Source: DASZCR01 sp964246705
GTDB taxonomy: Bacteria > Acidobacteriota > Blastocatellia > Pyrinomonadales > Pyrinomonadaceae
NCBI GenBank assembly: GCA_964246705.1
Contig: CAXTRQ010000291.1
Location: 1 to 5,946 of the forward strand
Direction: 5' to 3'
DNA length: 5,946 nt
Position 1 is the first letter of the stretch, and each line of letters starts with the position of its first letter. A model generated the notes under the pieces. The model saw nothing but the letters and a program-made list of their open reading frames with translations. It did not search any database and was not told the DNA's origin. The position numbers and the translations under genes are program-made. Positions 1 through 4,989 of the stretch are shown here, piece after piece.

Positions 1-947
1 GTGCGCGCGATGGGGCTACCGGGAAACTGCGTCTTCAAGACCTCGTCGAGCAGCAGGTAATCAAGCCCTGTCGTCGCGTTCCCGATGATCGAGGTCGAGC
101 GGCGTCCGAGCAAACTCAACTGAATCCACACCCTTACCACGTCGCGGTACTGGATGCCCTTCGTCGTGTCCTGCACGCCGATCACTGCCGCCGCCTCGCT
201 CCCGTTGGCCTGATCGCCGTTGATGATGGCGAGCACGGCGTCGCCGTTGAGGATGTGGCCGAGGATGCGCCCGAAGTCCTCAAAGAAGAGCGCCACCATG
301 TCGAGATTGTTGAACTCGATGGCCTCGTAGGTGATCTCGATGCCCTTGGCGCGCTTCCTGACCGCCACGTCCTTCGAGCCGTAAGTCACCGTGCCGACCT
401 CGATGGTCGCGCCCTCTTCGGATTCGGCCAACGCGGCGTCCGAGAGGTCAAGGTACGGCATCGTCACCGTCATGTTGCCGACGGTGATCTCGCGGATCAC
501 GAGGGCGGGGTAGAACACAGACTGGACGGCGCCGCGCATGATCGGATCCATGATGGTTTCAGGCGAGATCCAGCGCGTGCCGCCCGCGCCGCCTTCGCTC
601 GTCAGCGGGGCGAGCGAGTTGATCTGCGCGCGCATGGACTCGTAGAGTTTCTGCATCTGCTCGCGCTGGGCGATGCCCATGCCGCGCAGCACGGCCTCGC
701 GCATGATCTCGGGCAGGAGCCACGCGGTATCGTCGTCGGTCATCAGCTCGCGCACCGTCGTGAAGCTGGGATTGATGCCGAGTTCACGGAAGAGCATCTC
801 GGGGGTTGCGCCGTGGAAGTTCTCGGCGAGGTATTCGCGCAGACCGATATTACGGGGCTGAAGCTTGTGCTGGCGCAGGGCCTCCATGGCCTTGACCATG
901 GAGCGGACTTTGCCTTTGAGGCCGTGGATGGAAGTAGGGGTCGTCAT
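1..947 (-). CDS. Phage major capsid protein, HK97 fold (N-terminal 315 residues, runs off window)
   Basis: This frame is open on the minus strand from an ATG at 947-945 to the window edge, giving 315 complete codons. Residues 1-110 are helical and charged, like the delta/scaffold-type N-terminus of HK97-fold capsid proteins. The segment after about residue 125 carries the family pattern of a beta-rich core with acidic and basic strands (AESEEGATIEVG near 174-185, VRKRAKGIEITYEAIEF near 196-212), followed by the spine-helix region and NGD motifs (234-245). The product would form the icosahedral head shell. A Shine-Dalgarno AAGGAG lies 9 bases before the ATG and supports this start. The gene is last in the visible minus-strand order portal, protease/scaffold, decoration, capsid, which fits the call. 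It is truncated only by the window edge. The family call is from sequence pattern; exact subfamily unknown. Confidence 0.88.
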   Translation of the reverse strand, partial: MTTPTSIHGLKGKVRSMVKAMEALRQHKLQPRNIGLREYLAENFHGATPEMLFRELGINPSFTTVRELMTDDDTAWLLPEIMREAVLRGMGIAQREQMQKLYESMRAQINSLAPLTSEGGAGGTRWISPETIMDPIMRGAVQSVFYPALVIREITVGNMTVTMPYLDLSDAALAESEEGATIEVGTVTYGSKDVAVRKRAKGIEITYEAIEFNNLDMVALFFEDFGRILGHILNGDAVLAIINGDQANGSEAAAVIGVQDTTKGIQYRDVVRVWIQLSLLGRRSTSIIGNATTGLDYLLLDEVLKTQFPGSPIAR

Positions 948-956
948 GCTCGTATG

Positions 957-962
957 CTCCTT
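957..962 (-). promoter_or_regulatory. Shine-Dalgarno site of the capsid gene
   Basis: CTCCTT on the plus strand reads AAGGAG on the minus strand, 9 bases before the capsid ATG. It fixes the capsid start at 947 in preference to the internal ATG codons at residues 17 and 21. Confidence 0.75.
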
Positions 963-1015
963 ACAGTAGCAGTGCAGTCCGGCTGCCGGGCGGGCGCTTG
1001 GGACTGAGAAAGAAT

Positions 1016-1461
1016 TTAGTAGGTCAGAACTTCGATGGTGGCGGCGTCGGCTCCGCCCTTCCAGCACACGCCGTAGCGCCGCGACTCCGCGTCCGTCCCG
1101 GAGACGAACACGGCGGCGCGACTCTCGCCCGTCACGCCGTCCGGCGCGGCCATCTTGACGACATCGCCCGCCGCCACTGCGCCCGCTGCCTTGATCTCGA
1201 CCAGTTCATTAAAGCGAGTCTCGACCGTCCCGCTGCCCGCCGCCGTCCGCGACGGTTTAAGCAACCGCCCGGCGACGAGGGCGTTGGCTCCCGCCCGGTC
1301 AACGGTCTTGTCGGCGGTGATNNNNNNNNNNNNNNNNNNNNNNNNNNNNNNNNNNNNNNNNNNNNNNNNNNNNNNNNNNNNNNNNNNNNNNNNNNNNNNN
1401 NNNNNNNNNNNNNNNNNNNNNGGAGGGATAAGCCCTGCCGGTGCGCTCTGAGTTTCGTCAT
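1016..1461 (-). CDS. Small phage head-decoration / capsid-cement-like protein, interrupted by an assembly gap
   Basis: Two minus-strand pieces most likely belong to one gene. The 5' piece starts at ATG 1461-1459, has GGAG 7 bases upstream, and encodes MTKLRAHRQGLSL before entering the N run. The 3' piece is open from the other edge of the gap (1321) to a TAA at 1016-1018. It encodes about 100 residues beginning ITADKTVDRAG and ending GGADAATIEVLTY. That segment is Ala/Gly/Val-rich and predicted beta-rich, and contains VETRFNELVEIKAAGAVAAGDVV. This resembles the small decoration or cement proteins encoded next to capsid genes, which would bind the outer capsid surface. The two pieces are not in the same frame across the literal 100 Ns, which is expected if the gap length is arbitrary. 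A TTG at 1264 could mimic a start but the frame stays open upstream of it. Function rests mainly on position, size and composition. Confidence 0.62.
1322..1421. other. Assembly gap (100 Ns)
   Basis: Exactly 100 undetermined bases. This is a conventional placeholder, so the true distance is unknown. It falls inside the decoration-protein gene and shows the window comes from a scaffolded assembly. Confidence 0.98.
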
Positions 1462-1490
1462 GTTTCTTCTCCGTTGTTTGTGTGTGCTGC

Positions 1491-1528
1491 TGCCGGGGAT
1501 GAGGCGAGACGACGCCCCGACCCCGGCA
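1491..1528. other. Intergenic stem-loop between protease/scaffold and decoration genes
   Basis: TGCCGGGG (1491-1498) and CCCCGGCA (1521-1528) are perfect 8-base inverted repeats. A small nested GGCG/CGCC pair sits inside the loop. The structure lies between the protease/scaffold stop (1540) and the decoration gene start (1461). No T-run follows on the minus strand, so it is not a typical intrinsic terminator. It may be an mRNA processing or stability element that sets different levels of scaffold and decoration protein; that role is inference. Confidence 0.45.
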
Positions 1529-1539
1529 GGAGCGCCGGG

Positions 1540-2820
1540 TTAGTTAAAGAGCGAGCCGCCGGCGCGCGTCGCCGGCGCGGTGTGCGAGAGGGTCTCGTCG
1601 GGCGGCGACTCGACGGACGAGCGCCCGCTGACGTTGGTCGAGCCGCAGTCCTGACAGGTCGGCTTGAACCTGAGCACTGCGCGCTCGCCGTACATCTGCG
1701 TGAGAGCCGGCAACTCGCCCGCTCCGGCTTTGGCGATCATCGCGGCAATCGGCTCGGGCAGCGGGGCGTCCGCGCCGGCTTCGGCGAGGGTCGCCACTCG
1801 CAGGCACTCCGCGCGCGCGGCATTGAGCAGTTGCTCGCCTGCGGCGGCCAGCGCGGACAGGCCGTCGAGGGCGCGCAGCACCGCCTCTTCCGCCACGTCG
1901 TCGCCCGCGACGGATTCGAGGCCGAGATACTTCTTCTGTTGGGCAGTCAGTTTCACCGTGGGATTCTCCTGAGTGGTTGCGGTTGCGGGTTGGGGAGCGG
2001 GCGCTCCCGGCGGCGGTGCGGTGTGGGATCGAGCGGCGGCGGGCGCTAGTTCCTCGTCGCCCGTATCGCTTCTGCCGCCGCCGCTGCTCTTCGCCAGCTT
2101 GTCGGCTCCCTGAAAGACGAGCGAAATCTCCCAGTAGGCTTCGATATTGTTGGCGATCAAACGGACGATCTGGCCGTCAACTTTCTCGCCGAGGAGCGAC
2201 CAGAACTTGCCTTCCTTCTCAAGCTCGGGGTGCGAGTAGTCGTAGGTGAAGAGCACCGTCACGCTGACGCTGTGGATGGCCGGAGGCTGCATGAGCAGCC
2301 CACGCGCAATGAGCGGGTTGACCTTCCAATCAATCTTGAGTTCGGCGTTGATGCCGGGCACGCCTGCGGTGAAAGCTCCCGCTTCGTCCCAGAGCGACTG
2401 GTTGACGGCTCCGAGCCACTTCTCGACATCCGAGAAATCGTGATTCTTATAGACGGTCTGGCCTTGCAGGAGCGGCACGGAAGCTTTGAGGACATCCGCC
2501 GGAAATTCGACCCAGTAGCCCTCGATGATGACGGCGGAGAGTGCGCGAAAGAGCGGGTAGATGTAGTCGGACTCTTGGGGGGTGATGTCCTCGATGGTCT
2601 CGAAGGTGGGGCCGCGATTGCCGGCATCGACTTGGACGTTGGTATCGAAGAAGAAGGAGCGGCGGGCGGACTCGTCGGCGAGCACGTCGGGTGAGAGGGC
2701 GGACATGATGTTGGGGGAGACGGGCGAGCGGTTGACGCCGTAGGTGCCGGTGATGGGCAGCAGGAGATGGACGCTGGCTTGGCGCTTGTCACGACTGCGG
2801 AGGTGGATGGTGGTCTTCAT
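1540..2820 (-). CDS. Phage prohead protease fused to a scaffold-like C-terminal region (426 aa)
   Basis: The ATG at 2820-2818 is preceded by AAAAGGTGA with 8 bases of spacing; the stop is TAA at 1540-1542. Residues about 75-245 look like a phage head-maturation protease of the Mu gpI / prohead-protease type. The region has LKASVPLLQGQTVYKNHD (111-128), with His127 a candidate catalytic residue, and IHSVSV (182-187), with Ser184 or Ser186 the candidate nucleophile. A Pro/Ala-rich linker (about 246-288) leads to a helical Ala/Glu/Leu-rich part (about 289-385) typical of an internal scaffold. The C-terminus has a single CxxC (CQDCGSTNVSGRSSVE, Cys389 and Cys392), like half a zinc ribbon. Expected role: assemble the procapsid, then cleave scaffold and capsid N-termini. 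It should follow the portal gene directly, but here the foreign plus-strand block separates them. Assignment of catalytic residues is inference. Confidence 0.75.
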   Translation of the reverse strand: MKTTIHLRSRDKRQASVHLLLPITGTYGVNRSPVSPNIMSALSPDVLADESARRSFFFDTNVQVDAGNRGPTFETIEDITPQESDYIYPLFRALSAVIIEGYWVEFPADVLKASVPLLQGQTVYKNHDFSDVEKWLGAVNQSLWDEAGAFTAGVPGINAELKIDWKVNPLIARGLLMQPPAIHSVSVTVLFTYDYSHPELEKEGKFWSLLGEKVDGQIVRLIANNIEAYWEISLVFQGADKLAKSSGGGRSDTGDEELAPAAARSHTAPPPGAPAPQPATATTQENPTVKLTAQQKKYLGLESVAGDDVAEEAVLRALDGLSALAAAGEQLLNAARAECLRVATLAEAGADAPLPEPIAAMIAKAGAGELPALTQMYGERAVLRFKPTCQDCGSTNVSGRSSVESPPDETLSHTAPATRAGGSLFN

Positions 2821-2917
2821 CTACGGTGTCACCTTTTCATTAACCGGCTTGGGGCGTGCGAGACGCCGCGCGTGCATGTGCGAGTTGCATTATGAAGAGG
2901 AAAGGAGGTGTTGTGGG

Positions 2918-2946
2918 GTGCGCAACCTAGTGCGCAACCTAGTGCG
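2918..2946 (+). repeat. 12-bp tandem direct repeat, about 2.4 copies
   Basis: The unit GTGCGCAACCTA occurs at 2918-2929 and 2930-2941, and a third partial copy begins GTGCG at 2942. The first two copies are identical. The unit is a multiple of three, so it would encode repeated VRNL residues if translated. It may be replication slippage or a protein-binding iteron; the sequence does not say which. Confidence 0.8.
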
Positions 2947-3046
2947 GGACGGCAATCGAGCGGTTTTACGGAATTCGCAAAGAGCACCCCGTCACGCTGG
3001 GTCTCTCAACATGCTGGCGACTCGAAACGTTTCAAGTGGATATTGA
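2918..3046 (+). CDS. Possible short ORF (42 aa) behind a near-perfect Shine-Dalgarno
   Basis: AAAGGAGGTG at 2901-2910 is fully complementary to the 3' end of 16S rRNA. It sits 7 bases before a GTG that opens a 42-codon frame ending at TGA 3044-3046. The peptide starts VRNLVRNLVRD and is basic, with no recognisable domain. Its stop overlaps the -35 box of the promoter at 3043. The ribosome-binding match is the only support. Composition, lack of a promoter and the repeat-derived N-terminus argue that it may be fortuitous, or the remnant of a gene truncated when the block was inserted. Confidence 0.18.
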   Translation: MRNLVRNLVRDGNRAVLRNSQRAPRHAGSLNMLATRNVSSGY

Positions 3047-3071
3047 CACCCACGCGATGCCGGAATAAATT
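3043..3071 (+). promoter_or_regulatory. Sigma70-like promoter facing the cassette genes
   Basis: TTGACA (3043-3048) is a perfect -35 consensus. It is followed by exactly 17 bases and TAAATT (3066-3071), which matches 4 of 6 positions of the -10 consensus. Transcription would start near 3078 and run toward the membrane-protein gene at 3320, then through the other two cassette genes, which have no clear promoters of their own. It lies opposite to the phage genes. In integrons a promoter of this kind (Pc) upstream of the insertion point drives the promoterless cassettes; whether this one descends from such a promoter is inference. Confidence 0.5.
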
Positions 3072-3105
3072 GCCCGCTCGGAAGTTCACGGCTAACCGGA
3101 TGACT

Positions 3106-3118
3106 CGTGAGCCTCACG
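3106..3118. promoter_or_regulatory. 13-bp perfect palindrome downstream of the promoter (possible operator)
   Basis: CGTGAG C CTCACG has a 6-base arm on each side of a single central base. It would lie about 30 bases into the transcript of the promoter at 3043. The position and perfect symmetry fit a repressor site or a small RNA hairpin, but no regulator gene is visible. Confidence 0.3.
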
Positions 3119-3212
3119 TGACATGCGGAGATGGGTCGAAAGGTAGCGGTAAAAGATGGCTTTGAGGGTGATGAGGCCGAGCGGTTGGGGTAAAAGACCG
3201 GGATTGACGGGT

Positions 3213-3272
3213 TAGGACGCAGGATACGGTAATCTGCGGATAACAAGGTGAATTACCGTATCATGCGGCCTA
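3213..3272. repeat. Long imperfect inverted repeat / hairpin
   Basis: The arm 3213-3233 pairs with 3252-3272 over 21 bases with two mismatches, around an 18-base loop. The inner 11 pairs (GATACGGTAAT with ATTACCGTATC) are perfect. A further outer arm, ATTGACG (3203-3209) with CGTCATT (3285-3291), pairs at six of seven positions across an asymmetric bulge that contains the R'-like GTTCGGC. No T-run follows, so it is not a standard terminator. It lies immediately before the first cassette gene. It could be a cruciform, a protein-binding site or part of a degenerate recombination site. Confidence 0.6.
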
Positions 3273-3278
3273 CTTAGC

Positions 3279-3285
3279 GTTCGGC
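3279..3285 (+). other. R'-like core site marking the probable left end of the cassette array
   Basis: GCGTTCGGC contains GTTCGGC, which matches the integron R' core consensus GTTRRRY at all but one position. Its spacing to gene 1 (35 bases) is like the spacing of the two good R' cores to genes 2 and 3. The best partner upstream is GGCTAAC at 3090-3096, which pairs poorly with it (5 of 7). The site may therefore be a decayed attC, an attI-like site, or chance. Recombination in integrons cuts between G and TT, which would place the cassette 1 junction at 3279/3280. Confidence 0.4.
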
Positions 3286-3319
3286 GTCATTGTTTTATCT
3301 AGGAGGGCTTACCTAATCT

Positions 3320-4021
3320 ATGGTTAAGATTCTGCAAACAATTGATGGCTTCTTATATGATGTTGTTCTATGGGTCGTATTAATTCCAAAGACGATAGTT
3401 AAAATTATAATTGCGCCTGCGTGGAGTGATTCTTACGTCCGTTCCGAACTCGCAAAAGATGCCGCACAAAGGTACGAGGCTTACATGCCTCCTATCATTT
3501 TTTTTATCACGACCGGCATTTTGCCGCTGCTGGCCGTTGGGCGGTTTACCTGTCTTTGTCCTGACGGTATTTTAGTTAGGTTTAATAAACTTCCTATAGA
3601 ATCTAATATCCTTGTTTTAGCTCTAGTCTACACCAGTCCACCTTTAATTTATTCGTTGGTAATTTTGAAGTATAAGCGGCAGTCTATAGACCGTAACTCC
3701 TTGCGCCCGGTTTTCCATACTCAATGTCTACTCTGGGCAGTCTATTATCTCCTTGGTATGCCCGCATATTCGTTCTACGTATGGGAGGCAGGGGATCCCA
3801 CGCTGGAAATTTCTAAAGTTAGTGATAAGGGGCCGGCCATTCTCATTCTTCCTGTAATACTGCTTATCGTAGTTATTTGGTTTTTTTACGCCGAATACAA
3901 AGTCATCTTGAGAGAATTACACACGCAACTACGCTCGTTTGGTATAACTTTACTGTGTTACATCATTTCCGCTCTAGTACTGAGATTGATGTTTTACTTG
4001 ATAATGAAATGGGTTCCATGA
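3320..4021 (+). CDS. Multi-spanning membrane protein, Yip1-like (cassette 1 gene)
   Basis: The 233-residue product is strongly hydrophobic, with likely membrane spans near 57-76, 94-116, 131-153, 172-191 and 207-228, plus a hydrophobic or amphipathic N-terminus (12-31). The N-terminal pattern LIPKTIVKIIIAPAW...RYEAYMPPIIFFITT recalls a group of bacterial Yip1-domain-type membrane proteins with a conserved PKT...P.W segment before the first span. That resemblance is from memory and should be treated as tentative; the biochemical role of such proteins is unclear. AGGAGG (3301-3306) lies 13 bases before the ATG, rather far but the only good site. The gene is AT-rich compared with the phage genes, uses a different strand, and stops 24 bases before the first attC core. 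No catalytic motif is visible. Confidence 0.72.
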   Translation: MVKILQTIDGFLYDVVLWVVLIPKTIVKIIIAPAWSDSYVRSELAKDAAQRYEAYMPPIIFFITTGILPLLAVGRFTCLCPDGILVRFNKLPIESNILVLALVYTSPPLIYSLVILKYKRQSIDRNSLRPVFHTQCLLWAVYYLLGMPAYSFYVWEAGDPTLEISKVSDKGPAILILPVILLIVVIWFFYAEYKVILRELHTQLRSFGITLLCYIISALVLRLMFYLIMKWVP

Positions 4022-4045
4022 CGGGGACATTACCCCCAAGTCGCC

Positions 4046-4194
4046 GCCTAACAGATTGTGATACAAGCAACAGCGTTTGGTGTAGGATGCTCGACGCCTG
4101 AGGAGGCCGAGAGCCGGAGACAGGGTCGGGGTCGAGCATGAGTTCGGGACCAGTGATCCCGGCTAACCGTGTGACCTATCTTCGGCCGTTGGGC
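4046..4194 (+). other. attC recombination site of cassette 1 (149 bp)
   Basis: R'' GCCTAAC (4046-4052) fits RYYYAAC, and R' GTTGGGC (4188-4194) fits GTTRRRY; the two are complementary with one G-T pair. Complementarity continues outside the cores (AGTCGCC against GGCGGCTACT). Inside, ATGCTCGAC (4087-4095) and GTCGAGCAT (4131-4139) form a perfect 9-base arm whose centre (4113) lies close to the centre of the core pair (4120), as expected for the folded single-strand site. The L-box arms next to the cores pair only partly. It is slightly longer than most resistance-cassette attC sites but within the range seen in chromosomal arrays. Confidence 0.72.
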
Positions 4195-4261
4195 GGCTAC
4201 TGTAGAGAGAAGTGTAATGGGGAATGTAATACCATCTTGATCTAAGAATACGGAGAAAAGT

Positions 4262-4753
4262 ATGTCCAATCAGGTTGTAATTGAGCTATTCCAGAAAGAG
4301 CTTTTCGATTGCCTAGACGAAACCTTTGAGCAACATCACGGAATATACATTGATAAGGGCACATCTCTGTTTGAAACATTGGACGATGTTTCCGCCGAAG
4401 ATGCTTCCCGCCTAATTGCACAAGGGTGTGCCCCGATTGCCGCACATGTTGAACATATCCGTTTCTATCTCGATGTGCTGAACGATACAATGCGAAAGGA
4501 AGAAGTGACGGAGGTGGACTGGCGTGAAATCTGGCAAAATGTGCGAAGGGTGACGCCGGAAGAGTGGGCAGAAATGAAGCAGAGGCTCCGAGCAAGTTAT
4601 CAGAGAGTTCTGACTACGATGAAGAATTATGAGAGATGGGAAGGTGAATACGGCATAGCGAGTTCGCTCGCAGTATTAGTGCATACGGCATACCATTTAG
4701 GTGGAATTCGACAGGCATTATGCGCGATAAAGTCGGGAAAACGCCAAGACTAA
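4262..4753 (+). CDS. DinB-superfamily (four-helix bundle, putative metal-binding) protein (cassette 2 gene)
   Basis: The 163-residue protein has the length and layout of DinB/YfiT-type four-helix bundles. These bind a divalent metal through three histidines and include thiol-dependent transferases and stress-induced proteins. Candidate ligands are His62 or His65 (AAHVEHIRFYLDVL, 61-73) and His141 plus His145 in the family-typical C-terminal motif HTAYHLGGIRQAL (141-153). DKGTSLFETLDDVSAEDASR (31-50) is the usual helix-1/2 connection. A GGAG sits 6 bases before the ATG. The exact substrate cannot be read from sequence, and many homologues have no assigned reaction. It is cytosolic, with no signal peptide or membrane span. 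It lies in its own cassette between two attC cores, 67 bases after the first and 26 bases before the second. No frameshift or truncation is seen. Confidence 0.82.
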   Translation: MSNQVVIELFQKELFDCLDETFEQHHGIYIDKGTSLFETLDDVSAEDASRLIAQGCAPIAAHVEHIRFYLDVLNDTMRKEEVTEVDWREIWQNVRRVTPEEWAEMKQRLRASYQRVLTTMKNYERWEGEYGIASSLAVLVHTAYHLGGIRQALCAIKSGKRQD

Positions 4754-4779
4754 GATTGTTGCTGAGAGCGTGAAACACC

Positions 4780-4881
4780 GCCCAACAACGCATTGAACCG
4801 GAGCGCGAGTTAGCAAGTCTCCCATCATCAACTTGAATGGGTTCGGTGTTGTGTGCGCCCGCTGAATGTCTGGCGTTGGGC
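4780..4881 (+). other. attC recombination site of cassette 2 (102 bp)
   Basis: R'' GCCCAAC (4780-4786) and R' GTTGGGC (4875-4881) are perfect inverted repeats that match the integron cores. L-box-like ATTGAACCGG (4792-4801) pairs partly with CCGCTGAAT (4859-4867). Further in, GCGC (4803-4806) pairs with GCGC (4855-4858), and CCCAT (4821-4825) with ATGGG (4837-4841). All of these pairs share a centre at about 4830, which is how a folded attC is built. Length is typical. This is the best-formed attC in the window. Confidence 0.82.
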
Positions 4882-4989
4882 TGCTACCCCGCAGTAACAC
4901 TCATGAAGGCAAACAAAATAAGACTATTCTTTCATCCAACTCTACAGATGGATGGACTATCATAAGTATAGTTTAACCGGGAGGAGAGC

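Larger units (their letters stand above)
2821..3279. other. Non-coding stretch between the phage protease gene and the cassette block
   Basis: I see no convincing protein gene in this stretch. It contains a 12-bp tandem repeat behind a strong Shine-Dalgarno-like sequence, a sigma70-like plus-strand promoter, a 13-bp palindrome and a long imperfect hairpin, each listed separately. A phage promoter for the minus-strand protease gene could also lie here: CATAAT occurs on the minus strand near 2890, but no matching -35 was found. The boundary between phage DNA and foreign DNA must fall somewhere in this stretch, but its exact position cannot be read from the sequence. Confidence 0.6.

Noticed and set aside
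255..1007. Long plus-strand open frame of 250 codons opposite the capsid gene
   Set aside because: It is rich in Arg, His, Gly and Ala, has no domain, and is the complement of a well-supported capsid frame in GC-rich DNA; a shadow frame.
1491..1528. Intergenic stem-loop as an intrinsic terminator
   Set aside because: No T-rich stretch follows on either strand, and it lies between two co-directional genes expected to be co-transcribed.
1441..2694. Several plus-strand and minus-strand frames overlapping the protease/scaffold gene
   Set aside because: They overlap a gene with a clear ribosome-binding site and recognisable architecture; their composition is Arg/Ser-rich low-complexity typical of out-of-frame GC-rich DNA.
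3237..3245. GGATAACAA in the hairpin loop, resembling part of the lac operator
   Set aside because: A nine-base coincidence; the other operator half is absent and no LacI-type gene is visible.
2992..3246. Minus-strand 84-codon frame upstream of the array, considered as an integron integrase remnant
   Set aside because: It shows no tyrosine-recombinase motif (no R...HxxR...Y pattern), is Pro/Ser-rich, and overlaps the promoter and hairpin elements.
4242..4595. Minus-strand 117-codon frame opposite the DinB-like gene
   Set aside because: It overlaps a gene with a clear family motif and ribosome-binding site and shows no domain of its own.
4961..4972. TATAGT before the cassette 3 gene as a possible -10 box
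   Set aside because: No acceptable -35 hexamer lies 16-18 bases upstream, so it was not called a promoter.
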